Below, in pieces: positions 37,413 through 48,881 of a DNA stretch of 64,000 bases. A program made the position numbers and the translations under genes. Each line of letters opens with the position of its first letter. Within the stretch, counting starts at the first letter, position 1. A model generated the notes under the pieces. It was not told where the DNA came from and made no database searches. It saw nothing but the letters and a program-made list of their open reading frames with translations. The stretch covers positions 62,001 through 126,000 of the forward strand of contig OZ037899.1 of the NCBI GenBank assembly GCA_964035575.1. The letters run 5' to 3'. The DNA is from Rhynchopus sp. YZ270_cl-10 (Eukaryota; Euglenozoa; Diplonemea; Diplonemida; Diplonemidae).

Positions 37413-37485
37413 GCCCGTGTAGCCCAATGGATAAGGCGTTCGCTTCCTAAGCGAAAGATTGTGGGTTCGATCCCCACCATGGGTA
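37413..37485 (+). tRNA. tRNA-Arg(CCU), unit B
   Basis: Unit B copy of 7172-7244. The following spacer lacks the 189-bp MITE-like insertion of unit A. Confidence 0.96.
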
Positions 37486-37700
37486 TTCTCTTTTTCACTG
37501 GGAAGTGAAAATATGGAAAATCATTTTTCAAGATTCTCTCACTATCTTGGGATTTTGGTGACAACAAAGATATGGCAAAATACTTTCACAAAAATACACT
37601 TTTCCAAACTTCCTCATCTTGGGATTTTGGTGGTCGAAAAGATGTGGACATAATTTTTCTAAACAATTCCCAAGCAAGAAAAGTACCTGAATAAAAAGAG

Positions 37701-37772
37701 GGGCTCAGCAGGGAATCGAACCCTGGACCTCTCGCACCCGAAGCGAGAATCATGCCACTAGACCACTAAGCC
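37701..37772 (-). tRNA. tRNA-Pro(CGG), unit B
   Basis: Unit B copy of 7651-7722. Confidence 0.97.
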
Positions 37773-37867
37773 ACTGATTATTTTCTTCATCCAGATTTAC
37801 ATGATGGTGTTATTATTCAAAAGTCAGAAATTCTTCTCTCCAAAACTTGGTCTAAAAAAAGGTATTT

Positions 37868-37938
37868 TCCGCTGCGGGGAATTGAACCCCGGTCTGCCGG
37901 GTGAGAGCCGGCTGTTCTAACCACTATACTACAGCGGA
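37868..37938 (-). tRNA. tRNA-Glu(CUC), unit B
   Basis: Unit B copy of 7817-7887. Confidence 0.97.
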
Positions 37939-38027
37939 TCTGATAGTAGGCAAAACTATTATCTGCATGGGGACATCTTTTCAATCGTTGCATTGCGAAA
38001 ATGTGAAGGAAAGTTGAAAAAGAAATT

Positions 38028-38099
38028 ACAGCTAGTCGGGATTGAACCGACGATCTCTCGCGTGTGAGGCGAGCGTCCTAACCACTAGACGATAGCTGC
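38028..38099 (-). tRNA. tRNA-Val(CAC), unit B
   Basis: Unit B copy of 7979-8050. Confidence 0.97.
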
Positions 38100-38163
38100 T
38101 ACAATAATGACCGGAAGTGTTTTCCACAAGAGGTAGGTTTTCTGCGGAAAAATGGTAATAACG

Positions 38164-38245
38164 TGACGAGAGTGGGGTTTGAACCCACGCCTCCGAAGAG
38201 ACCAGGGCCTAAACCTGGCGCCTTAGACCGCTCGGCCATCTCGCC
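38164..38245 (-). tRNA. tRNA-Leu(UAG), intact
   Basis: A type II tRNA with loop TTTAGGC in CCAGG/CCTGG, reading UAG. The acceptor is GGCGAGA/TCTCGTC. It is the only intact Leu(UAG) gene in the window and the empty-site allele of element 1. Confidence 0.97.
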
Positions 38246-38305
38246 TTCCCAGTTTTTTATGACTTTTGCAAAGAACAGAAAATGGTTTGAGAAGGGAAAA
38301 AAGTC

Positions 38306-38377
38306 TCCTCCTGTTGGGTTCGAACCAACGACCTGCAGGTTAACAGCCTGACGCGCTACCGACTGCGCCAAGGAGGA
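38306..38377 (-). tRNA. tRNA-Asn(GUU), second gene, unit B
   Basis: Unit B copy of 11034-11105. Confidence 0.96.
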
Positions 38378-38466
38378 CCTGACAAGTGTGCTTTTTGTGT
38401 TTTGCACAATCTTGAAAACAAAACAAAATGGATGGATTGAAAATGAAAAAGAAAAAGAACAACAAG

Positions 38467-38548
38467 TGACGAGAGTGGGGTTTGAACCCACGCCCCCGAA
38501 GGGACCAGGGCCTTAACCTGGCGCCTTAGACCACTCGGCCATCTCGCC
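38467..38548 (-). tRNA. tRNA-Leu(AAG), unit B
   Basis: Unit B copy of 11195-11276. Confidence 0.97.
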
Positions 38549-38642
38549 TTCAATAAAAGCCAACAAGAATATGAAAGTGGGAATGTGTTTCAAACAGTCA
38601 TAGAGGAGAATAACAAGGGACGAAACGGAGAAAAAGGAAAGT

Positions 38643-38713
38643 TCTCCTACGCGGATTCGAACCGCGGTCGCGAGATTCAGAGTCTCGAGTGCTAACCACT
38701 ACACCATAGGAGA
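38643..38713 (-). tRNA. tRNA-Gln(CUG), unit B
   Basis: Unit B copy of 11371-11441. Confidence 0.97.
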
Positions 38714-38805
38714 TACAATTCTGTCGCTTCCTTCTTTTTCTTTGGTACCAAAAAGAATCGAGATCTGGAAATATCACAACAGTGTTTCCCAGCCAAAAAA
38801 TGTTT

Positions 38806-38877
38806 GGAGATTGAGGGTATCGATCCCTCTACCTCTCGCATGCTGAGCGAGCGCTCTACCATTTGAGCTAAACCCCC
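38806..38877 (-). tRNA. tRNA-Ala(AGC), C33, unit B
   Basis: Unit B copy of 11534-11605. About 100 bp past its 5' end unit B departs from unit A and enters satellite DNA. Confidence 0.94.
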
Positions 38878-38976
38878 TTACATTTCTTAAACGAATCTTT
38901 ACAAGGTGGGGATGGAATTCAAAACCAAAAAGGGAGAAGTAACACTCAAGAGAAAATCTGGTCTTGAAACAAAAAG

Positions 38977-41900
38977 TTTTCGGCCTTGCATAGGGCCCAG
39001 TATGTCCCACAGGGTAGTTGCCCCAGATTCAGGTCCCCGCACAAGCCAAACCAATATTTTAAAATCGATTTTTTTGAAAAAAATATTTTTCAAAAAAAAT
39101 CGTGATTTTTGGGATTTTGGTGATTTTTACAGTTTTGCACACCCTGAAAATCGATTTTTTCGGCTCCGCCGGTGAAATATCGACATAATTTAGGTATGTT
39201 ATGTGCATAATATACCCATTAGAGCCCATTCAAGTCACATTCCGACCATTTTTCGTGAAAAAATGCAACTTTTTGTCACCGTGACCCCGAAAAATGACGA
39301 TTTTTTGGTCGATTTTTTCGGCCAAAAATTTCGTACCACAGGGCCATACCATATACTGGGATTATCAACTTTTTGAAAATACGGCCTGGTATTCGGGTGT
39401 ATATGTCCCATGGGGCCCATAGTAACCTTACTGTGTCATGCCGAAAGCCAATCTTAATAGTAAAATTCGATTTTCTGTGAAAAATATTTTCACCAAAAAA
39501 TCGTCATTTTTCCGATTTTCGTCATTTTTACAGTTTTGCACACCCTGAAAATCGAATTTTTCGGCTCCGCCGGTGAAATATCGACATAATTTAGGTATGT
39601 TATGTGCATAATATACCCATTAGAGCCCATTCAAGTCACATTCCGACCATTTTTCGTGAAAAAATGCAACTTTTTGTCACCGTGACCCCGAAAAATGACG
39701 ATTTTTTGGTCGATTTTTTTGGCCAAAAATTTCGTACCACAGGGCCATACCATATACTGGGATTATCAACTTTTTGAAAATACGGCCTGGTATTTGGGTG
39801 TATATGTCCCATGGGGCCCATAGTAACCTTACTGTGTCATGCCGAAAGCCAATCTTAATAGTAAAATTCGATTTTCTGTGAAAAATATTTTCACCAAAAA
39901 ATCGTCATTTTTCCGATTTTCGTCATTTTTACAGTTTTGCACACCCTGAAAATCGATTTTTTCGGCTCCGCCGGTGAAATATCGACATAATTTAGGTATG
40001 TTATGTGCATAATATACCCATTAGAGCCCATTCAAGTCACATTCCGACCATTTTTCGTGAAAAAATGCAACTTTTTGTCACCGTGACCCCCAAAAATGAC
40101 GATTTTTTGGTCGATTTTTTCGGCCAAAAATTTCGTACCACAGGGCCATACCATATACTGGGATTATCAACTTTTTGAAAATACGGCCTGGTATTCGGGT
40201 GTATATGTCCCATGGGGCCCATAGTAACCTTACTGGGTCATGCCGAAAGCCAATCTTAATAGTAAAATTCGATTTTCTGTGAAAAATATTTTCACCAAAA
40301 AATCGTCATTTTTCCGATTTTCGTCATTTTTACAGTTTTGCACACCCTGAAAATCGATTTTTTCGGCTCCGCCGGTGAAATATCGACATAATTTAGGTAT
40401 GTTATGTGCATAATATACCCATTAGAGCCCATTCAAGTCACATTCCGACCATTTTTCGTGAAAAAATGCAACTTTTTGTCACCGTGACCCCGAAAAATGA
40501 CGATTTTTTGGTCGATTTTTTCGGCCAAAAATTTCGTACCACAGGGCCATACCATATACTGGGATTATCAACTTTTTGAAAATACGGCCTGGTATTCGGG
40601 TGTATATGTCCCATGGGGCCCATAGTAACCTTACTGTGTCATGCCGAAAGCCAATCTTAATAGTAAAATTCGATTTTCTGTGAAAAATATTTTCACCAAA
40701 AAATCGTCATTTTTCCGATTTTCGTCATTTTTACAGTTTTGCACACCCTGAAAATCGATATTTTCGGCTCCGCCGGTGAAATATCGACATAATTTAGGTA
40801 TGTTATGTGCATAATATACCCATTAGAGCCCATTCAAGTCACATTCCGACCATTTTTCGTGAAAAAATGCAACTTTTTGTCACCGTGACCCCGAAAAATG
40901 ACGATTTTTTGGTCGATTTTTTCGGCCAAAAATTTCGTACCACAGGGCCATACCATATACTGGGATTATCAACTTTTTGAAAATACGGCCTGGTATTCGG
41001 GTGTATATGTCCCATGGGGCCCATAGTAACCTTACTGTGTCATGCCGAAAGCCAATCTTAATAGTAAAATTCGATTTTCTGTGAAAAATATTTTCACCAA
41101 AAAATCGTCATTTTTCCGATTTTCGTCATTTTTACAGTTTTGCACACCCTGAAAATCGAATTTTTCGGCTCCGCCGGTGAAATATCGACATAATTTAGGT
41201 ATGTTATGTGCATAATATACCCATTAGAGCCCATTCAAGTCACATTCCGACCATTTTTCGTGAAAAAATGCAACTTTTTGTCACCGTGACCCCGAAAAAT
41301 GACGATTTTTTGGTCGATTTTTTCGGCCAAAAATTTCGTACCACAGGGCCATACCATATACTGGGATTATCAACTTTTTGAAAATACGGCCTGGTATTCG
41401 GGTGTATATGTCCCATGGGGCCCATAGTAACCTTACTGGGTCATGCCGAAAGCCAATCTTAATAGTAAAATTCGATTTTCTGTGAAAAATATTTTCACCA
41501 AAAAATCGTCATTTTTCCGATTTTCGTCATTTTTACAGTTTTGCACACCCTGAAAATCGATTTTTTCGGCTCCGCCGGTGAAATATCGACATAATTTAGG
41601 TATGTTATGTGCATAATATACCCATTAGAGCCCATTCAAGTCACATTCCGACCATTTTTCGTGAAAAAATGCAACTTTTTGTCACCGTGACCCCCAAAAA
41701 TGACGATTTTTTGGTCGATTTTTTCGGCCAAAAATTTCGTACCACAGGGCCATACCATATACTGGGATTATCAACTTTTTGAAAATACGGCCTGGTATTC
41801 GGGTGTATATGTCCCATGGGGCCCATAGTAACCTTACTGGGTCATGCCGAAAGCCAATCTTAATAGTAAAATTCGATTTTCTGTGAAAAATATTTTCACC

Positions 41901-42880
41901 AAAAAATCGTCATTTTTCCGATTTTCGTCATTTTTACAGTTTTGCACACCCTGAAAATCGAATTTTTCGGCTCCGCCGGTGAAATATCGACATAATTTAG
42001 GTATGTTATGTGCATAATATACCCATTAGAGCCCATTCAAGTCACATTCCGACCATTTTTCGTGAAAAAATGCAACTTTTTGTCACCGTGACCCCCAAAA
42101 ATGACGATTTTTTGGTCGATTTTTTCGGCCAAAAATTTCGTACCACAGGGCCATACCATATACTGGGATTATCAACTTTTTGAAAATACGGCCTGGTATT
42201 CGGGTGTATATGTCCCATGGGGCCCATAGTAACCTTACTGGGTCATGCCGAAAGCCAATCTTAATAGTAAAATTCGATTTTCTGTGAAAAATATTTTCAC
42301 CAAAAAATCGTCATTTTTCCGATTTTCGTCATTTTTACAGTTTTGCACACCCTGAAAATCGATTTTTTCGGCTCCGCCGGTGAAATATCGACATAATTTA
42401 GGTATGTTATGTGCATAATATACCCATTAGAGCCCATTCAAGTCACATTCCGACCATTTTTCGTGAAAAAATGCAACTTTTTGTCACCGTGACCCCGAAA
42501 AATGACGATTTTTTGGTCGATTTTTTCGGCCAAAAATTTCGTACCACAGGGCCATACCATATACTGGGATTATCAACTTTTTGAAAATACGGCCTGGTAT
42601 TCGGGTGTATATGTCCCATGGGGCCCATAGTAACCTTACTGTGTCATGCCGAAAGCCAATCTTAATAGTAAAATTCGATTTTCTGTGAAAAATATTTTCA
42701 CCAAAAAATCGTCATTTTTCCGATTTTCGTCATTTTTACAGTTTTGCACACCCTGAAAATCGATTTTTTCGGCTCCGCCGGTGAAATATCGACATAATTT
42801 AGGTATGTTATGTGCATAAAATACCCATTAGAGCCCATTCAAGTCACATTCCGACCATTTTTCGTGAAAAAATGCAACTT
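38977..42880. repeat. 401-bp satellite block replacing 4.3 kb of RNA genes in unit B
   Basis: It joins at GAAACAAAAAG to sequence matching unit A from about 22183, then runs through about 9.4 units of 401 bp (GTTTTGCACACCC every 401 bp from about 39132). It stops in mid-unit at GAAAAAATGCAACTT, which joins SL exon sequence. Its units carry variants rare in the other blocks: TTTTCACC for TTTTGACC, GTGTCATG for GGGTCATG, and CCCCCAAAAA for CCCCGAAAAA. Confidence 0.93.
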
Positions 42881-42894
42881 AGAAATCGTTGGTT
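42881..42894 (-). pseudogene. Spliced-leader exon remnant
   Basis: Only the first 14 nt of the SL exon (AACCAACGATTTCT) and its upstream flank remain. The rest is cut off by the satellite junction. It corresponds to gene a of unit A. Confidence 0.8.
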
Positions 42895-43058
42895 GCCCTT
42901 TTTCTTAACATTGCTCTAAGCACCAACATGTGCTGGTAAACATGCCACTTGTGGTGAATAATGTGGGTAGGAATGGTCTGGGCAACGTGGTGGGGTGTAT
43001 CAACAACACATGTGTATGGTGATGTGGAAACAATGTTCACATGGAAAAATGTAAAAAA

Positions 43059-43371
43059 GAAACGCTTCTCCAGTTCAAGCCATTGAGTTGGAAACACCCT
43101 CACTCTGCTCTGTGCTGCGATCCTTGAACTGTCCACTGCAGGAGTTATGAGCTGCTCTGTGAGACCAGCCTGGCCCGGTTCACCCCATTTCACTCTGATT
43201 GTTGCCCTGGTTTACACCAAGGCCGCAAACAGGACAGTAGACTAACACGGACAACACATCAACACAGAAGTTGAAGGTGCCTTTGGTCCACCTCAAAGAG
43301 TGCCCAGTTCTGGAGAAGCTTGCCCCCCCAGAAGCTAGGGGTTTCAGGATGCAGCCAACACATCCCGGCTC
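43059..43371 (-). ncRNA. SRP RNA (7SL), unit B
   Basis: Unit B copy of 16219-16531, with its 36-bp element at 43395-43430. Confidence 0.9.
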
Positions 43372-43394
43372 AATAGATACCATATTGTCGGAAT

Positions 43395-43430
43395 ACAAGA
43401 CAGGGTTGTCTAGTTGGAGGTGGGTCAGGT
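43395..43430 (-). promoter_or_regulatory. 36-bp element of SRP RNA, unit B
   Basis: Same sequence and 23-nt spacing as at 16555-16590. Confidence 0.8.
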
Positions 43431-43519
43431 CAAAAACGTGGTTTTGAAGATCCTCACTTCTTGTGTGTGTTTTTTTTTTTGCTTTGCACAAAGACACACA
43501 AAGACAATCATGCTAACGT

Positions 43520-43637
43520 AAAAAAGGCCAGTCTCTTTCGAAACCGGCCATGTTTTGACAAAGTTGTGTGAGAAGAGTAATCTTCATGCTTCCATACCAA
43601 TGAAGTACAGAAACTGTAGCTTTAGAAATCGTTGGTT
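43520..43637 (-). ncRNA. Spliced-leader RNA gene b, unit B
   Basis: Unit B copy of 16680-16797. It has one intron-region change (AGAGTAATC on the plus strand). Confidence 0.93.
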
Positions 43638-43851
43638 GCTCTTTTTCTCTACACAGCTTTCGACATGTATATGCTCAGGGAAGCATGCCAGTAGCATAAA
43701 CCATATGGTCGTTTTTTGAAACCAATATTTCAATGGGTCACTGCAGCCTGCCACTTGCCACCTGTGGGTGATGGGTATGTCTGCACATATGTGTTGGTCT
43801 GGGAAGCATGAAGAAGACACCAGTGTAAAAAATACGTGTGATCCGGGGGAC

Positions 43852-43961
43852 AAAAAAAAAGTTGATACTTTCTCGATTAATGCGTGTCATCCTTGCGCAG
43901 GGACCATGCTAATCTTCTCTGTATCGATCCAATTTTAACGGATGTCCCATTTCTGGGGTCC
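43852..43961 (-). ncRNA. U6 snRNA, unit B, first gene
   Basis: Unit B copy of 17012-17121, with its element at 43985-44020. Confidence 0.97.
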
Positions 43962-44099
43962 AGTATATATGCACAAGGTGGTTGACAAGACAGGGGCCCC
44001 TTGTTGGAGTTGGGTCAGGGTCTGAATGTGGTTCTAAACTTCTGCTGTTGTTGTGTGGGTTTTTTTTGCTTCTTGTGCACAAGACGATCGTGTTAACGT

Positions 44100-44217
44100 A
44101 AAAAAGGCCAGTCTCTTTCGAAACTGGCCATGTTTTGACAAAGTTGTGTGAGAAGAATAATCTTCATGCTTCCATACCAATGAAGTACAGAAACTGTAGC
44201 TTTAGAAATCGTTGGTT
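44100..44217 (-). ncRNA. Spliced-leader RNA gene c, unit B
   Basis: Unit B copy of 17260-17377. Confidence 0.93.
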
Positions 44218-44518
44218 GCCCTTTTTCTCTACAATGTTCTAAGTGCCAACATGTTCTGGGAATCATGCCATATGTATCATTATTATGGTGGGTTTTTTTT
44301 CTAACATAGCCGTAGAGTGGCTTATAAACATACCTAAGGATGCCCAATGTGCTCGAAAGTCCAAAAATCTTGGGAATACGGGATATTTGGGCTCATTTGA
44401 GTCAATTGCGTGGTCGTACAATTTAATCTGAGCATTACACATATCCTAATCACCAAAATATTCGAAGAACATGGGAATCATGTGTGTTTTTTGGGTTTGC
44501 ACAAGGTGATGTTAACGT

Positions 44519-44636
44519 AAAAAAGGCCAGTCTCTTTCGAAACTGGCCATGTTTTGACAAAGTTGTGTGAAGAATATAATCTTCATGCTTCCATACCAAT
44601 GAAGTACAGAAACTGTAGCTTTAGAAATCGTTGGTT
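44519..44636 (-). ncRNA. Spliced-leader RNA, d/b hybrid, unit B
   Basis: The 3' flank and body are those of gene d, but the upstream flank beyond the exon (GCTCTTTTTCTCTACACAGC on the plus strand) is that of gene b. This marks a crossover within or next to the SL exon. Confidence 0.92.
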
Positions 44637-44850
44637 GCTCTTTTTCTCTACACAGCTTTCGACATGTATATGCTCAGGGAAGCATGCCAGTAGCATAAAC
44701 CATATGGTCGTTTTTTGAAACCAATATTTCAATGGGTCACTGCAGCCTGCCACTTGCCACCTGTGGGTGATGGGTATGTCTGCACATATGTGTTGGTCTG
44801 GGAAGCATGAAGAAGACACCAGTGTAAAAAATACGTGTGATCCGGGGGAC

Positions 44851-44960
44851 AAAAAAAAAGTTGATACTTTCTCGATTAATGCGTGTCATCCTTGCGCAGG
44901 GACCATGCTAATCTTCTCTGTATCGATCCAATTTTAACGGATGTCCCATTTCTGGGGTCC
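44851..44960 (-). ncRNA. U6 snRNA, unit B, second gene
   Basis: A second U6 created by a 999-bp tandem duplication (43638-44636 repeated from 44637). The element is at 44984-45019. Confidence 0.97.
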
Positions 44961-45098
44961 AGTATATATGCACAAGGTGGTTGACAAGACAGGGGCCCCT
45001 TGTTGGAGTTGGGTCAGGGTCTGAATGTGGTTCTAAACTTCTGCTGTTGTTGTGTGGGTTTTTTTTGCTTCTTGTGCACAAGACGATCGTGTTAACGT

Positions 45099-45218
45099 AA
45101 AAAAGGCCAGTCTCTTTCGAAACTGGCCATGTTTTGACAAAGTTGTGTGAGAAGAATATAATCTTCATGCTTCCATACCAATGAAGTACAGAAACTGTAG
45201 CTTTAGAAATCGTTGGTT
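45099..45218 (-). ncRNA. Spliced-leader RNA, c/f hybrid, unit B
   Basis: The 3' flank is that of gene c (CAAGACGATCGTGTTAACG on the plus strand). The body and the upstream flank are those of gene f. Genes d and e of unit A are lost between them. Confidence 0.92.
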
Positions 45219-48200
45219 GCCTTTTTTCTCTACAACGTTCTGAGTACAGACGTGTCCTGGGAAGCATGCCAGTAGTGTAAAAAATATGATGGTTTTTTTG
45301 TACCTAACATCTTGTACACTGAGAAGGTTCTGCACAAGTGGAAGCCTATATAAGGATATTCATAAGAGTCAAAAGGGGCTTCTGAAGGGGTATATGGGTA
45401 GTATGAGCTCATATGAATCCATTAAAAGCGTCTATGGCATGATCTAAGCATCACATAATTTCTGAAATCAATACCAACCACAATTTACGGCTATTTTTCC
45501 AGCAATAGCCGTATCATGGCTTATAACCATACCTAAGGATGTCCAATATGCTGGAAAAGTTAATAATCTTGGGTATATAGGGTTTTTGGGCACATTTGAG
45601 TCAATTGCGGGGTCTTACGATTTAATCTGAGCATCACACATATCCTAATCACCTATATAATCGAAAAACACATACAAAATGACCTACATAGCCGTAAAAT
45701 GACCCAAATGTGCATATTCGGGTTGAAATTTCATTTTTTCGGAAAGTTTTTTTTTCTCAACAATTACATGGGTGAGTTCCGAGTACATTATGGGGTCGTA
45801 AGTTTTTATTCAAGCATCACACATTATGTAGAATAATTTATGCCATACAATGTTACCAAAAAAAGTCGATTTTTGGTCACTTTTTCAAAAATATGAAAAT
45901 TCGATTTTTGGGTACTAGATAGGTCTTTCCGGTGCAAAAACGACCGTTAAATGGATTCTCCGGAGTCCTAAGGCCCCAAAAATCACTTTTGGACACACGG
46001 GCAATATCCCAGTATACCCTAGGAAATTGGTGGGAACCCAAAAATTGGCCTCAAAATCCGACCAAAACCAAGGTTTCTGTAGAGGTACATGTGAACCTCA
46101 TGTGTGTTCTGGAGACCCATTTTGTTTTGAAAAGTGAATCTAAATAGCCTAAAATTTAAAACTCTTGTAGCGCATTCGGAATAGAGGGGGTATTCGCGAA
46201 AACCTGTGCGAAACATTTATCAATTCAGGTCTGACCCACATGGTCATGACCCCATATTTTGGGTGCGGAAAACACCCTATCTGTTGACCTACCGGCTTGT
46301 ATGCCTGTATACCTGGTTGGGTCAACTTTTTGAAAATTTCCTGGGCCATATACCCTATTTGGGCCCCCTGAATCCATTGCGACATCGTTTTTTTCACATC
46401 CGAGTGAAAACTAATATATAGGATAACCCATGGGTATGGGTACCTCGCTCAATACCCCTAAAATCAGTGCTTTTGAAAATGACCCTATGGAAAAATGTAT
46501 CCAAAATATTGAAACATGTTCTCCTGGCATCTGCAACACGATATTTTGGGCCCCCTGGGCCCCGGGGGCCCTACGGGCCCCCATATTCGCGAAAAGTTGG
46601 GCATCCCAGCTAGTGGGTCGGTACTGGGTATACAAACATCCCCCCAAAAAGTGAGATTTTGACCCCCCAAAAATGGCCATTTTTTTACTCCCCGGGACCT
46701 TCTCAGGTGTGTATTCGGACCCTCTCGTGGTCTTAAACCGGATTTTTGGGGCCCCCACACCCTGGAATACCCCCCATAGTGTCGTTTTTTCACCCGCAGG
46801 GCCGATTTTTTAGAAAAAATTTGGTTTTTAAGGAACAACATTTACCCTGCGACACCTTGAAAAACAGGTGATTTTTGCCTTTTTCAGTTGTGTGTGTGCA
46901 GTGCCGAATTCCCCAGGCTTGGTGAAAGTTGTGCCTCCAATACCCCTATGTGGGTTGGAAAAATCAAATAAAGATAAAATTTTGAGGCAGCCTGGGGGTG
47001 TGCTATGGTAAACAATTTGTGTGTGTAAAAATACCCCTAAAAAACACCCTAAAAATGGCTGTTTTTCGCCTATTTTTGGGGGTCGCCTGAGCTATTTTTT
47101 TTATTGTTTTGGCTTTTCCTGGGACCTGAAAATAGGGTCCTGGGCCCAATATGTCCCAATGAGGCCATTGGAATATCGATTTTTTCCAGATATGGGCCTC
47201 CTAGACCGAAATTTTTGATTTTGGTGTTGCAAAAATTTTCGAAAATCCTGAAAAGTGCCCAAAAACACGTAAAAACACGTGTATAGGCACACCCTATCGG
47301 CCCCCAGCATTGCCCAGGATTGTTGCAAATTTTCCCTGCATGGGGGCCCTCCGGGCCCCCTGGACCCATTGCGACCCGATTGGTTCACATTCCTGGAAAA
47401 TTTGGTCCCTAAGACACATACGTGGTTAACATACCCCTGAAAAACACCCTATTTTTGACCCTAAAAAACACCCTATTTTTGACCCTGAAAACATGATTTT
47501 AGCAAATAGGGCAACTAGTTTGGTGATCCAGCGACCGACTCATGGGCCCAGTATGTCCAACAGGGCCATATGTTTGGTAAATTTTACCGGGGGCAAGGGG
47601 ATGTACAAAAAAAAAGTGGATTTTTTACCTTAAAAAAATGGCCAAAAATAGGCCAAAAATGGCCATTTTTCGGCCATGTGACCCCCACAGCAACCCTATA
47701 TAGACCCCCAAAAACCTAATATTTTTTTCCCAGCGATGTGTCCTGGGGGCCCTTCGGGCCCCCAGGACACATCGCAACCCCGTTTTTTCAAAAAGTTGGC
47801 CCTACGGGCCAACTTTTTGAGGTGGCCTGTAGGGTGACCCCTTCAAAAAGCTGGAACCCGGATTTTGGGGTCAGGGGTCCCTTTATGCACTTTTATGTAT
47901 AAAAAAATGTCTGGGGCGAGAAAATGCAAATTTTTGCCTGCAAACACACTGCATACTACGACAGGACCATATTCCATCTTATCAGGAAAAATTTCGGAGG
48001 TGTTAGTCATAAAAACAATTTAAAATTTTTTGAAAAAACATGAGATCTGGATAAAAGTTTTGACTGTACCTGTGGAAGGTGGGATTTTGCCTGTGTTTTG
48101 ACTTTTTTTTCAGTAAATAAACTTCTACTCATCTCCGGAGGCCGTCCGAGGTCGCAATTAACTCATTTTGACACTTTAGGGCCATATACCGCCCGTTTTT

Positions 48201-48881
48201 TCAAAAAGTTGAAAATTTTGGCCCCCAGGATTGGGTACAGCGTGTACTGAACCCTGATTTTCGAAAAATCTCAACTTTTGAAATTCGTCACTTATGGCAG
48301 CATGTATCTGACACCCAATTTTGACTTTTCCCGTGAATCCATTCTGGTGCATATACACTATCTGGCACCCCTGAGTCCATTGCGGGGTCGTTTTTTCAAA
48401 AAGTCGACCGGACTAATACCTAATATGACCCTGGGTATAGCGTACCGTCTCAGAAACACCCCAAAATCAGTGTTTTTGAAGGGTTCTCACAGCTAAAATC
48501 GATGAAAAAATGTCAAAATCACTTTCCCGTGACCCAATAGCGTGAAATATGGCCCATGTGGGCCCCCAGGACCTATAACACCCCCAATCGGTCGATTCCA
48601 TGCATATTTCACACCCCCAGATATATGTGCCCATGGGGTGCCAGACCCCAAAATCATGATTTTTTCATGATTTTTGGCCCGATGCACTGACCTGCAGGGC
48701 CATACCGTCTACCGGGGCAACCATATTTTTGAAAAATCGGCCTTGCATCGGGCCCAGTATGTCCCACAGGGTATGTTGCCCCAGATTCAGGTCCCCGCAC
48801 AAGCCAAACCAATATTTTAAAATCGATTTTTTTGAAAAAAATATTTTTGAAAAAAAATCGTGATTTTTGGGATTTTGGTGA
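45219..48881. repeat. Diverged satellite region, unit B
   Basis: Unit B copy of 18668-22330; no gene. Confidence 0.6.
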
